A model generated the notes under the pieces. The model saw only the letters and a program-made list of their open reading frames with translations. It was not told the origin of the DNA and did no database searches. A program made the position numbers and the translations under genes. From NCBI RefSeq assembly GCF_001704295.1, contig NZ_CP012334.1, positions 310,001-374,000 on the forward strand: a stretch of 64,000 nt of DNA. The letters run 5' to 3'. This DNA comes from Bordetella sp. H567 (GTDB taxonomy: Bacteria; Pseudomonadota; Gammaproteobacteria; Burkholderiales; Burkholderiaceae_B). Below are positions 51,724 to 60,908 of this stretch, piece after piece; the stretch's first letter is position 1, and each line of letters opens with the position of its first letter.

Positions 51724-54261
51724 ATGACGCCGTGGCGGCCGCGAGCCTTCCGCGTCGCGCGCCGGTGGGGGCGTGTCCTGGCGCTGCTGGGCGCCGCCGT
51801 GCTCGTGCTGGCTGCCGCGGCCGGCGGGGTCGCGTGGTGGGCGATGCATGCCAGCCTGCCGCGCCTGGACGGCACCATCGACGCCACCGGCTTGTCAGCG
51901 TCCGCCACGATCGAGCGCGATGCCCGGGGGACCGTGACGGTGACTGCCGCGAATCGCCTGGACCTCGCCTATGCGACCGGCTACGCGCATGGCCAGGATC
52001 GCTATTTCCAGATGGACCTGCTGCGGCGGGTGGCCGCCGGCGAAGTCGCCGCGCTGGTGGGCGCGGACGCCATCCCCCTGGACCAGCGCAATCGCATGCA
52101 TCGGTTCCGCGCGCGTGCGCAGGCGGCCTATGCCGCGCTGCCCCCCGGCCAGCGTGAGCTGCTGCAGCGTTATGCCGATGGGGTGAACGCGGCCCAGGCG
52201 GCGCTGCCGGTATGGCCCTTCGAATACGGGGTGCTGGGCGTGCGGCCGCAGCCCTGGCGTCCCGAAGACACGCTGCTGGTGGTGGACGCGATGTATCTGG
52301 ACCTGCAATCGGCCGAATTGAATCGCGTGCTGTCGCGCGGTTTCCTGCGCGATGCGGTGTCCGCCGACATGCTGGCCTTCCTGACGCCGCGGGCCAGTAC
52401 GCTTGACGCGCCGCTGGACGGCCTCGCTCCCGACGCGCCCACGCCGCGCGTGCCGCGCGCCCGGCCCGACTGGCTGGATGGGCGCGGCGCCGCGCGATCT
52501 CGCGCGGTTCCGGTGGATCGCAATGCCGGTGCCGCGGCGCCGGGGGACCATCACTCCGCGGGCCGGGCGGACGGTGATCTTGCCGCCGCGGTCGGTCCGC
52601 TGTTCGCCGGCATCTTCCCGCAGGAGGCCGCGTCCGATGAGGGCGGGGAGGTCGGCAGCAACGCCTTTGCCGTGGCCGGGTCGCACGGCGTGGACGGCGC
52701 GGCGCGGTTAGCCAACGATATGCACCTGGGGCTGCGGCTGCCCAATATCTGGTATCGCCTGACGCTGGTGCTGCGCGATGGGTCGCCGCGCCGCATCGCC
52801 GGTATCAGCCTGCCGGGCACGCCCGTGGTGGTGGCGGGCAGCAACGGCGACGTGGCATGGGGCTACGCCAACAGCTATGGCCACTACATCGACCTGATAC
52901 ACCTGCAGCGCGATTCCGCCGATCCGCGTCGCTATCGCGGCCCGTCCGGCGAATGGGAAACCGCGGTCGAGCACGATGAATGGATACAGGTGAAGGGCGG
53001 TGCGCCGGTACGAAGGCCGGTCCTGGAGACGCGTTGGGGACCGGAGCTTCAGGTAGGCGACGATACCTATGCCGTCGAGTGGGTCGCCTACCGGCCCGAT
53101 GCCGCCGACCTGGGCCTGCTGGGCATGGAAACGGCGCGCGATGTGGACGAGGCGCTGCGCGTGGCGCAGCGCGCCGGCGTACCGACGCAGAACATCCTGG
53201 TGGCGGACCACGCGGGCCATATCGGCTGGACGCTGGCCGGCCCGTTGCCCTTGGCCACCCGGGATCCCGACGGCTATCCGGTCGACGCCGCGAAGGCGGC
53301 CGCGCCGGCCGGGCGCCTGCCGCCCCGGCAGTATCCGCGTGTCGTGGATCCGCCTTCGGGCCGCTTGTGGACGGCCAATAACACCCAGCTCGGCGAGGCC
53401 GCGCGCCAGCGCGCGATCGGCGACGGCGGCGCGGACGTCGGCCTGCGCGGCACGCAGATCCGCGACGCCCTGTTGGCGCGGGACCAGCACGATGAACAAG
53501 ACCTGCTCGCCATCCAGCTGGACGACCGCGGTCTTTGGCTGTCGTTCTGGCGCCAGCTGGCGTTGGACGTGCTGGACGCGTCCGCGTTGACGCGGCATCC
53601 GGACCGCGCCGCGTTCCGCCGCATCCTGCTGCAGTGGAACGGCCGCGCCGATGTCGACCAGGCAGGCTATACGCTGGTGCGCGATTTCCGAGAAACGCTG
53701 TATGGCGCCTGGTTCGCCGGACTGGACGAACGGCTGTCGGCGCGCGCTCCGGAACTCGCGCCGTTGATTTCGGTGGGCCGCGCTTCCTCGCGGCTGGAGG
53801 CCGTCATGCGCGCCCTGGTCGATGCGAAGGCGTGGGTGCCCGCCCATTACGGCGACTGGCGCGCGTTCGTGCTGGCCGCCATCGACGAAACCATTACCCG
53901 CAACCGACCGCGCGGCGCGCCGCTGGAGCAGGCGGATTGGGGCGAACGCAACCAGCTGGCGATCGGCCACGCCTTCGCGGGCCTGCTGCCCGAGCCGGTG
54001 CGGGCGTGGTTCGCGGCGCCTGTGCAGGCGGTGCCGGGGGATATCAATATGCCGCGCGTGCAGCGGCCGTCCTTCGGCGCGTCCGAACGCTTCGTCGTGG
54101 CGCCGAGCAGGGAAGCGCAGGGAATACTCGAAATGCCGGGGGGCGCGTCAGGGCACCCCATGTCGCCATTCTTCCTGGCGGGGCACCAGGATTGGGTGGA
54201 TGGCGCCGCGTCGCCCTTCGTGCCGGGCGCGGCGGCGCATACGCTTACGCTGCAGCCTTGA
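51724..54261 (+). CDS. Penicillin acylase family (Ntn-hydrolase) protein
   Basis: 845 aa precursor with an N-terminal membrane signal (about residues 17-40). Autocatalytic cleavage is expected before Ser312 in EVGSNAFAVAGSHG, which becomes the N-terminal nucleophile of the beta chain; later family motifs are GDVAWGYANSYGHYIDLIHL and LWTANNTQLGE. Known substrates are beta-lactams, acyl-homoserine lactones or acylated amines, so quorum quenching is possible but unproven. The start at 51724 is one base past the upstream stop. Confidence 0.92.
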   Translation: MTPWRPRAFRVARRWGRVLALLGAAVLVLAAAAGGVAWWAMHASLPRLDGTIDATGLSASATIERDARGTVTVTAANRLDLAYATGYAHGQDRYFQMDLLRRVAAGEVAALVGADAIPLDQRNRMHRFRARAQAAYAALPPGQRELLQRYADGVNAAQAALPVWPFEYGVLGVRPQPWRPEDTLLVVDAMYLDLQSAELNRVLSRGFLRDAVSADMLAFLTPRASTLDAPLDGLAPDAPTPRVPRARPDWLDGRGAARSRAVPVDRNAGAAAPGDHHSAGRADGDLAAAVGPLFAGIFPQEAASDEGGEVGSNAFAVAGSHGVDGAARLANDMHLGLRLPNIWYRLTLVLRDGSPRRIAGISLPGTPVVVAGSNGDVAWGYANSYGHYIDLIHLQRDSADPRRYRGPSGEWETAVEHDEWIQVKGGAPVRRPVLETRWGPELQVGDDTYAVEWVAYRPDAADLGLLGMETARDVDEALRVAQRAGVPTQNILVADHAGHIGWTLAGPLPLATRDPDGYPVDAAKAAAPAGRLPPRQYPRVVDPPSGRLWTANNTQLGEAARQRAIGDGGADVGLRGTQIRDALLARDQHDEQDLLAIQLDDRGLWLSFWRQLALDVLDASALTRHPDRAAFRRILLQWNGRADVDQAGYTLVRDFRETLYGAWFAGLDERLSARAPELAPLISVGRASSRLEAVMRALVDAKAWVPAHYGDWRAFVLAAIDETITRNRPRGAPLEQADWGERNQLAIGHAFAGLLPEPVRAWFAAPVQAVPGDINMPRVQRPSFGASERFVVAPSREAQGILEMPGGASGHPMSPFFLAGHQDWVDGAASPFVPGAAAHTLTLQP

Positions 54262-54321
54262 TGCGTCGGCTATCCGGCGCCTTGCCTGGCCTTCGTGCCG
54301 CTGCCCTGATCTGGGGTGCCG

Positions 54322-54654
54322 CTACTCGGCCTTGATTTCGTAGGGCGAGAACCGGCTGAACGGCAGCGGTGTCGTGGCGGTCACGTTCCAGGTCTGCTTG
54401 TCGGGCAGGTTGAAAGTCTGGGCCGACGTGGTGCCGATGACATTGCCCTGGGCGTCCTGAAGCTGGAACAGCACCGACACGCGGTTCAGCGTCTTGCCGC
54501 TGTCGTTATGCACGGTGGCCCGGATGTAGGTGGTGCCCTTGCCGGTATCCTTCACCGCCGCCAGGTTGTCGATCGTGACGCCTTGAGGCAGCGATTGCGC
54601 CGCCGCGCTGAAGGCGGCGGCGGCAAGGATGGCGGTGGCAAGCAGGCGTTTCAT
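54322..54654 (-). CDS. Small secreted protein with FxLYD-like beta-sandwich
   Basis: 110 aa with a signal peptide (to about residue 19, AFSAAA). The mature part TYIRATVHNDSGKTLNRVSV and FQLQDAQGNVIGTTSAQTFN is the FxLYD pattern seen in many secreted or lipid-anchored proteins of unknown role. It is convergent with the penicillin acylase gene. Confidence 0.82.
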   Translation of the reverse strand: MKRLLATAILAAAAFSAAAQSLPQGVTIDNLAAVKDTGKGTTYIRATVHNDSGKTLNRVSVLFQLQDAQGNVIGTTSAQTFNLPDKQTWNVTATTPLPFSRFSPYEIKAE

Positions 54655-54690
54655 GGGGGTTCTCCCGCGATAGGCGTCGCCCCCAGGATA

Positions 54691-55347
54691 TCAGCGGGCG
54701 ACCGGTAGCTCGAATCGTAGCGGAAGTCCGGTCATGCGTTCGAGCGCCGCCGGCTCCGTGTCGCCGAACATGTCGATGACGTAGACGCCGTCGGCGCGGA
54801 TATCGAAGACGGCGACGTCGGTATAGACGCGCGATACGCAGCGCACGCCCGTCAGCGGATAGGTGCATTGCGGCACCAGCTTGCTTTGGCCGTCGCGCGT
54901 GGCCAGTTCCATCATGACGAAGACCTGCTTGGCGCCGCTGGCCAGGTCCATCGCCCCGCCCACGGCGGGGATGGCATCGGCCCCGCCGGTGTGCCAGTTG
55001 GCCAGGTCGCCGTTGACCGAGACCTGGAACGCGCCCAGCACGCAGATGTCCAGGTGGCCGCCACGCATCATCGCGAAGGAGTCCGCGTGGTGGAAGAAGG
55101 ACGTGCCCGGCACCTGGGTGACCGGCTGCTTGCCGGCATTGATCAGGTCGTAGTCCTCCTGGCCCTTGGCCGGCGCGGGGCCCATGCCCAGCATGCCGTT
55201 TTCGGTATGCAGCACGATCTCGCGGTCGGCGGGCAGGTGGTTCGCCACCAGCGTGGGCAGGCCGATGCCCAGGTTCACGTAGGCGCCTTCCGGGATGTCC
55301 TGGGCGACGCGAGCCGCGATCTGGTCGCGGGTCAGTTTGGTGTTCAT
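54691..55347 (-). CDS. scoB: 3-oxoacid CoA-transferase subunit B
   Basis: 218 aa. IAARVAQDIPEGAYVNLGIG, then the catalytic Glu in VLHTENGMLGMGPAP, and GAFQVSVNGDLANWH. Transfers CoA from succinyl-CoA to acetoacetate or a related acid together with subunit A, with which it overlaps by four bases. Confidence 0.95.
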   Translation of the reverse strand: MNTKLTRDQIAARVAQDIPEGAYVNLGIGLPTLVANHLPADREIVLHTENGMLGMGPAPAKGQEDYDLINAGKQPVTQVPGTSFFHHADSFAMMRGGHLDICVLGAFQVSVNGDLANWHTGGADAIPAVGGAMDLASGAKQVFVMMELATRDGQSKLVPQCTYPLTGVRCVSRVYTDVAVFDIRADGVYVIDMFGDTEPAALERMTGLPLRFELPVAR

Positions 55348-56021
55348 TGGTTTACGCTCCCATCGATGCGCACCACGCGCTTGACGAAGATGCCCGGGGT
55401 GACGATGGCTTCCGGTTCCAGTTCGCCCAGTTCGACGATTTCGCGGACCTGGGCCACGGCGACCTTGGCCGCGCTGGCCATGATGGGCCCGAAGTTGCGG
55501 GCGGTCTTGCGGTAGGTCAGGTTGCCCCAGCGGTCCGCGCGCTCGGCCTTGATCAGGGCGTAGTCCGCATGCAGCGGCAATTCGAAAACATACTGCTTGC
55601 CGTTCAGCTCGCGCGTTTCCTTGCCCTCGGCCAACGGGGTGCCGTAGGCCGTGGGGGTAAAAAAGCCACCGATGCCCGCGCCGGCGGCGCGGATGCGCTC
55701 GGCCAGCGTGCCTTGCGGGACGAGTTCCAGTTCGATCTTGCCGGCGCGGTACAGGCCGTCGAAGATCTGCGAATCCGCCTGGCGCGGAAACGAACAGATG
55801 ATCTTGCGCACGCGGCCGGCGCCCAGCAGGGCGGCAAGCCCCGTCGTGCCGTTGCCGGCGTTGTTGTTGACGATCACCAGGTCCTTGGCGCCCTGGGCCA
55901 GCAGGGCATCGATCAGCTCGATCGGCTGGCCAGCGGGCCCGAAGCCGCCGATCAGGATGGTGGCGCCATCCGGGATGTCGGCCAGCGCCTCGGCGGCGCT
56001 TTCTACGAGTTTGGAAATCAT
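55344..56021 (-). CDS. scoA: 3-oxoacid CoA-transferase subunit A
   Basis: 225 aa. MISKLVESAAEALADIPDGA, then the oxyanion loop region GGFGPAGQPIELIDALLAQG and GVGGFFTPTAYGTPLAEGKE-like sequence (written GIGGFFTPTAYGTPLAEGKE here). A later in-frame start at 56021 is preferred because it begins at the conserved N-terminus; an upstream ATG adds 16 unconserved residues. Diverges from a GntR regulator gene. Confidence 0.95.
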   Translation of the reverse strand: MISKLVESAAEALADIPDGATILIGGFGPAGQPIELIDALLAQGAKDLVIVNNNAGNGTTGLAALLGAGRVRKIICSFPRQADSQIFDGLYRAGKIELELVPQGTLAERIRAAGAGIGGFFTPTAYGTPLAEGKETRELNGKQYVFELPLHADYALIKAERADRWGNLTYRKTARNFGPIMASAAKVAVAQVREIVELGELEPEAIVTPGIFVKRVVRIDGSVNQ

Positions 56022-56184
56022 GGGCGGTCCGGAAACATGGGGAGGTTCTACAATCCAGGATGCTTTCACGGCACGCCGGCCACCGTCAAGGCACTGTCCT
56101 CAGCGTGAACACTTTTGCCCTGGGGCCTGTTGACGGCCCCCACCTTGTTTTCGTGCGCCTGGCTGCCGCCGCGGGATATGACTT

Positions 56185-56898
56185 ATGACAAGAAAACCCT
56201 ACGACTCCAATCAGCTGCTAGGCGACGTTGCCTACGAGTCGGTACGCGAAGCGATCCTGGCCAATGACCTGAAGCCGGGCGACCGCGTGTCCGAATACAA
56301 GGTGGCGGAATGGCTCGGCATCAGTCGCACGCCAGCCCGCGAAGGGCTGCGCCGCCTGGAAAACGAGGGCCTGCTGACCCAGCATCCGCGCCGTGGCCTG
56401 GTGGTGGCGTCCATCGACGACGAGGCGGTGCAGGAGCTGTATGCCGTGCGCGAGTTGCTGGAAGGCGCGGCGGCGGCCTTGGCGTCCAAGCGCGCCACCG
56501 ATGCGGAAATCGCCACGCTCAAGCATCTGGTCGACCATGAGTCCTCGATACGCGACCAGCCGGAGCAGATGTACGAGCACAACCGTACCTTCCACGACCT
56601 GGTGTACCGGGCCGCGCACAATCAATTCCTGCTGAAGTTCCTGCTGATCACGGCCGACACGCTCTCGGCGTACCGGAACATATCCACGCTGGTCATCGAA
56701 GAACGCCGCGAGCAGGTCATCGAGGAGCACCGCGAACTGTACGAGGCCATCGCCGCGCACGACGAGGCCGCGGCGCGCGCCGTGGCGGCCCGGCACGTGC
56801 AAAACGCGCTGCGGGCCCGGACGCGCGTCCAGCATACGAAGCTGGTCGGCGAGGCGCCGCGCCGGCCGCCGCTGGGCGGGGAAAAGCAGTCAGGCTGA
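56185..56898 (+). CDS. GntR-family regulator, FadR subfamily (FCD domain)
   Basis: 237 aa: winged helix at about 10-80 (VAEWLGISRTPAREGLRRLE) and an all-helical FCD domain (YAVRELLEGAAAALASKRAT; NRTFHDLVYRAAHNQFLLKF, with the metal-binding His). It lies between scoAB (divergent) and a PrpD gene (convergent, nine-base overlap), so it probably controls the carboxylate genes around it. Confidence 0.93.
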   Translation: MTRKPYDSNQLLGDVAYESVREAILANDLKPGDRVSEYKVAEWLGISRTPAREGLRRLENEGLLTQHPRRGLVVASIDDEAVQELYAVRELLEGAAAALASKRATDAEIATLKHLVDHESSIRDQPEQMYEHNRTFHDLVYRAAHNQFLLKFLLITADTLSAYRNISTLVIEERREQVIEEHRELYEAIAAHDEAAARAVAARHVQNALRARTRVQHTKLVGEAPRRPPLGGEKQSG

Positions 56899-58296
56899 CG
56901 GCAGCGGCAGCGACGGCTGCGCCGGCAGCCGCATGAGCCTGTCGTACCAGTCGCCGGCGTCCCGCGCGCCCAGGGCTTCTTCGGTCAACAGCAGGAAGCG
57001 CCGCCGCAGTTCGGGGCCGGACATCGGCGTTTGCGGCATGCCCTTGTAGTCGCATGCCAGGGCCTCCAGGCGGCGTCCGTCGCGCAGCGTCACGGCGATG
57101 CGCGCGCTCCATGCCGACGGCAGCGCCTGTGCCGCGGACAGCGCGATCCGCCCGCACAGGTCCGCGATCGCGGCGTCGTCCAGCGCCGATGCGTCGAACG
57201 CGCGCGGGTCCTCGGGATCGCGGTACAGCGACAGGGCGACGCAGAAGGGCACGCTGTATTGCGCCGTCATGATGTCGCCGGGACGGCGGATGTCGTGATG
57301 GCTGACCACCTTTTCCGACATGCCCAGCGCCAGCTCGGCCACGTCGCCGCCGGCAAAACCGTGCGCGGCCATCATCTCGCGCAGGGCCTGCATGGCGGCC
57401 TGCGGCGTGACGTGGCAGGCATAGCGCTTCATGCAGATGCGCAGCGTTTCCCATTCGTTACCCAGGCCGGCCGTCAGCCGCTGCGGATCGGCATCGCGGC
57501 AATAGGTGTCCAGGAAGCCGAAGCGGCCTTCCAGGATGGTTTCGGGGCCGGTGTAGCCGTCGGCCGCAAGGCGCGCGGCCAGGATGCCGGCTTCGCACGC
57601 GCGGCCCATGTGCAGGCGCTTGACCATCGCGCCCTCGCGGGATTTGGTGAAGGCCAGCAGGCCCGCCGACAGCGATCCCGCGATGCCCAGGGCGCGCGCG
57701 ATCCCGGCGGCGTCCAGCCCCAGCAGCACACCGGCGACGACGGCCGCGCCATAGGGGCCGGTCAGGCCCGGCGCATGGAAGCCCAGCTTTTCGCTGCTGT
57801 GGCGGGATGCGGCGCCGATGCGGAACAGCACTTCGCAGCCCGCGACGAAGGCGGTCAGCGCCCGCCGCCCGTCCGCGCCGGTTTCCTGGGCGACGGCGGC
57901 CACGACGGGGACCAGGGTGGCGCCCGGATGCACGCCGGCGCCGGGATAGCGCAGGCTGTCCTGTTCGAAGGCGTGGGCGGCCGCGCCGTTGGCCAGTGCC
58001 GCCTGGGGCGCCGTGACGCCGGGGCCGGCCGCGCCGAAGATGGTGCACGCGCCCTGGCCGCCGTAGCGGCGGGCGTAGGCCGCGGTCATCGTGCTCCAGG
58101 GAAAGCGCGCGCCGTAGACCATGCATCCCAGGGTGTCCGCGATGCAGGCCGCCGCGCGCTCCCGGACGTCCCCCGGGATGTCCTCGAATCGCAGGCTTGC
58201 GGCGAAGTGCGCCAGCGTCCTGGACGCGGTGTCGGCATCGTGCTCGGACGTCTCTTCCCGCGGCGGCTGGGGAGGGGAAATCGGGGGAAGTGACAT
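56890..58296 (-). CDS. MmgE/PrpD-family protein
   Basis: 468 aa, cytosolic. FAASLRFEDIPGDVRERAAACI, GAAAHAFEQDSLRYPGAGVHPG, SSEKLGFHAPGLTGPYGAAVVAG and MKRYACHVTPQAAMQA follow the family of 2-methylcitrate and cis-aconitate decarboxylase-like enzymes. Close in architecture to the Tat-signal member at 32978 but without the signal. The start lies 173 bases from the divergent Bug gene. Confidence 0.93.
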   Translation of the reverse strand: MSLPPISPPQPPREETSEHDADTASRTLAHFAASLRFEDIPGDVRERAAACIADTLGCMVYGARFPWSTMTAAYARRYGGQGACTIFGAAGPGVTAPQAALANGAAAHAFEQDSLRYPGAGVHPGATLVPVVAAVAQETGADGRRALTAFVAGCEVLFRIGAASRHSSEKLGFHAPGLTGPYGAAVVAGVLLGLDAAGIARALGIAGSLSAGLLAFTKSREGAMVKRLHMGRACEAGILAARLAADGYTGPETILEGRFGFLDTYCRDADPQRLTAGLGNEWETLRICMKRYACHVTPQAAMQALREMMAAHGFAGGDVAELALGMSEKVVSHHDIRRPGDIMTAQYSVPFCVALSLYRDPEDPRAFDASALDDAAIADLCGRIALSAAQALPSAWSARIAVTLRDGRRLEALACDYKGMPQTPMSGPELRRRFLLLTEEALGARDAGDWYDRLMRLPAQPSLPLPSA

Positions 58297-58332
58297 GGCG
58301 CGATCCTGGGGTGTAGGCGTCTTTCAAAAATA

Positions 58333-58348
58333 GTATACCGTGGTATTC
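58333..58348. promoter_or_regulatory. Dyad GTATACC-GT-GGTATTC, likely FCD-GntR operator
   Basis: An almost perfect palindrome in the AT-rich divergent region between a PrpD gene and the Bug receptor gene. FadR-subfamily regulators often bind such short GGTATAC-type dyads, and one is encoded about 1.5 kb away. On the minus strand it contains TATACT (58332-58337), a possible -10 of the PrpD gene. Confidence 0.5.
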
Positions 58349-58469
58349 TAAACACGAAGGACAAGCCGCGGCCGGGACAAGGCCGCGCGAAACAGCGCTG
58401 GACACGGCCCGTGCCCGCCCTGCAAGGGCGCCGCGGCGCGCCGTCGCGCCAGCAGGAGGAGATCGGCGT

Positions 58470-59471
58470 ATGGACATGCGGAGACGACGGCTCAATGCGT
58501 TGGGACTGGCGCTGGCCGGCGCCGCGGTCGTGCCGCGCGTGCGCGCGCAAGGCCCGGAAGAAGCCGCGAAATATCCGTCGCGCCCGATCCGCCTGCTGAT
58601 TCCCTTTGCCGTGGGCGGCGGCACCGACATCATCGGCCGCGAAATCGCCCACCAGATGACCTTGGCCTGGAACCAGTCCGTCGTGGTGGAAAACCGGGCC
58701 GGGGGCAACAGCACGATCGGCCTGGAAATGGCGGCGAAGTCCGAGCCGGACGGCTATACCCTGACCATGATGACGGCCAGCGCCACCGTCAACGTCACGC
58801 TGCAGGGGCACAAGCAGCCCTACAACCTGCTGACCGATTTCGCGCCCATCTCGCAGATCACCTCGCAGCCCTACGTGCTGGTGGTCAATCCCAATCTGCC
58901 GGTGCGCAGCGTCAAGGACCTGATCGCGCTGGCAAAGGCGCGTCAGGCCAAGCCGATGACCTACGGGTCCTCCGGCATCGGCGGGCTCAGCCACCTGTCG
59001 GGCGCGCTGTTCTCCTCGCTGGCGGACATCCCGTTGACGCACGTGCCGTACAAGGGCGGATCGCCGGCCATGACGGACGTCGCCGGCGGCCAGATCGACA
59101 TGCTGTTCTCCACCCGCCTGCAGGCCGATGTGCTGATCAAGGCGGGCCGCCTGCGTCCGCTGGCGGTCACGACGGACAGGCGTTCGCCGGCCTCGCCGGA
59201 GCTGCCCACCATGCAGGAAGCCGGCGTGCCCGGATACAACGTCGCGGGCTGGTACGGCATGCTCGCGCCGGCGCATACCCCTGCCCCCATCGTGAACAAG
59301 CTGAACAAGGAAATCGTGCGCATCGTCGCGCTGCCCGAGGTGGCGCAGCGCATGGCGGCCGACGGATCCGAGCCCACCAGCAGTTCACCGGACGCCTTTC
59401 GCGCCCACATCCGCGCCGAAGTGGAGCGGTGGCAGGCGCTTATCAAGAAAATGGGAATACCGACCGAATGA
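58470..59471 (+). CDS. Tripartite tricarboxylate transporter receptor (TctC/Bug family)
   Basis: Periplasmic receptor of 333 aa, signal peptide to about residue 26 (RVRA). Family landmarks: YPSRPIRLLIPFAVGGGTDIIGREIA, VVVENRAGGNSTIGLEMAAKSEPDGYT and HVPYKGGSPAMTDVAGGQIDMLF. These proteins bind carboxylates. Four-base overlap with the next PrpD gene; together with TcuA this suggests use of a tricarboxylate or unsaturated dicarboxylate. No TctA/TctB permease is in the window. AGGAG lies about ten bases before the ATG. Confidence 0.95.
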   Translation: MDMRRRRLNALGLALAGAAVVPRVRAQGPEEAAKYPSRPIRLLIPFAVGGGTDIIGREIAHQMTLAWNQSVVVENRAGGNSTIGLEMAAKSEPDGYTLTMMTASATVNVTLQGHKQPYNLLTDFAPISQITSQPYVLVVNPNLPVRSVKDLIALAKARQAKPMTYGSSGIGGLSHLSGALFSSLADIPLTHVPYKGGSPAMTDVAGGQIDMLFSTRLQADVLIKAGRLRPLAVTTDRRSPASPELPTMQEAGVPGYNVAGWYGMLAPAHTPAPIVNKLNKEIVRIVALPEVAQRMAADGSEPTSSSPDAFRAHIRAEVERWQALIKKMGIPTE

Positions 59472-60898
59472 GCGATCCAGACGAACTCGAACGCGGCGGC
59501 GCATCCGCCGGGGCCGCGGGCCTGGCCCGCGAACTGGGAAACCGCATCGCCGCGCTGGCCTACGAGGACCTGCCCGGCGACGCCATCCATTGGGCGCGCG
59601 TCGGCCTGCTCGACACCATCGGCGTCACGCTGGCGGGGGCGCACGAGGAGGCGCCGCGGCTGGCCGCGCAGGCGCTGGACACCCAGGACGGTCCGGCGCT
59701 GGTGCTGGGCACGCGGCGCCACATTGGCGTGCTGGACGCGGCGCTGATCAACGGCACCGCCTCCCATGCGCTGGACTTCGACGACTGCAACAACACGATA
59801 GGCGGCCATCCCTCCGCGCCGGTCCTGTCGGCGCTGCTGCCGTTGGCGCAGCAGCTGAACGCCAGCGGGCGCGACTTCGTACTGGCCTATGTGGCGGGGT
59901 TCGAGGCCGAATGCAAGCTGGGGCTGGCGGTCAACTTTCACCACTACACCAAGGGCTGGCATCCCACGGCCACGCTGGGCACCTTCGGCGCCGCGGCGGC
60001 CTGCGCCAAGCTGATGGGCCTGGACGGCGATGCCACGGCCACCGCGCTGGCGCTGGCGGCCTCGTTCGCGTCGGGCATCAAGGCGAACTTCGGGACGATG
60101 ACCAAGCCCTTGCACGTCGGCCATTGCGCGCGCAACGGGCTGTACGCCGCGCGGCTGGCGCGCCTGGGCTTCACCGCCAATCGCGCCACCGTCTTCGAGC
60201 ACAGGCAGGGGTTCCTGGATGTGTTCAACGGGCCGGGCACCTACGACACGCGCCGCGCGCTGGACGCCTGGGCCGATCCGCTGGATATCGTCCAGCCTGG
60301 CATCGCCATCAAGCAGTATCCGTGCTGCGGCAGCACGCACCCGGCACTGGACGCCATGCTGGACCTGGCGCGCCGCCATCGTCCACGGCCGGACGACGTG
60401 GCCCGCGTGGACGCCTGGATCCATTCGCGCCGCTTGGCGCACACCAACCGGCCCGACCCGAACAGCCCGCTGGACGCGAAGTTCAGCCTGCAGTACGTCC
60501 TGGCGCGCGCGCTGCTGGACGCCAAGGTCGGCGTCGCCGACTTCGAGCCGGACGCCTATATGCAGCCGGCCGCGCGCGCGCTGCTGGGCCGCATCCACGT
60601 GGCGCCCTACGACCAGGCGGAGGAGGAAGTCTTTCCCGCCACCAACCACTTCGGCGGCCGCGTGCGCATCACGCTGCGCGACGGCACGGTACTGGAGTCG
60701 CAGGTGGACCAGCCGCTGGGGCGCACGTCGGCCAATCCGCTGCCGCCCGCGCTGCTGCGGGACAAATTCGTGCTGTGCGCCGAGCGCGCGCTGCGCAAGG
60801 ATGCCGTGGGCGCCATCGCCGACGGCATCGAACGTGTTGAAACCCTGCCTCGCATGGAGGCGCTGATGGCGCTGATCGCAAGCGCCGCCATAGACTGA
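59468..60898 (+). CDS. MmgE/PrpD-family protein
   Basis: 476 aa. LAYEDLPGDAIHWARVGLLDTIG, ALINGTASHALDFDDCNNTIGGHPSAP, KGWHPTATLGTFGAAAACAK and IKQYPCCGSTHPALDAML place it in the branch closest to cis-aconitate decarboxylase and related isomerases. It is coupled to the Bug receptor (four-base overlap) and followed ten bases later by the flavoprotein gene, so the three form an operon. Confidence 0.94.
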   Translation: MSDPDELERGGASAGAAGLARELGNRIAALAYEDLPGDAIHWARVGLLDTIGVTLAGAHEEAPRLAAQALDTQDGPALVLGTRRHIGVLDAALINGTASHALDFDDCNNTIGGHPSAPVLSALLPLAQQLNASGRDFVLAYVAGFEAECKLGLAVNFHHYTKGWHPTATLGTFGAAAACAKLMGLDGDATATALALAASFASGIKANFGTMTKPLHVGHCARNGLYAARLARLGFTANRATVFEHRQGFLDVFNGPGTYDTRRALDAWADPLDIVQPGIAIKQYPCCGSTHPALDAMLDLARRHRPRPDDVARVDAWIHSRRLAHTNRPDPNSPLDAKFSLQYVLARALLDAKVGVADFEPDAYMQPAARALLGRIHVAPYDQAEEEVFPATNHFGGRVRITLRDGTVLESQVDQPLGRTSANPLPPALLRDKFVLCAERALRKDAVGAIADGIERVETLPRMEALMALIASAAID

Positions 60899-60908
60899 GG
60901 ACCCGGAA

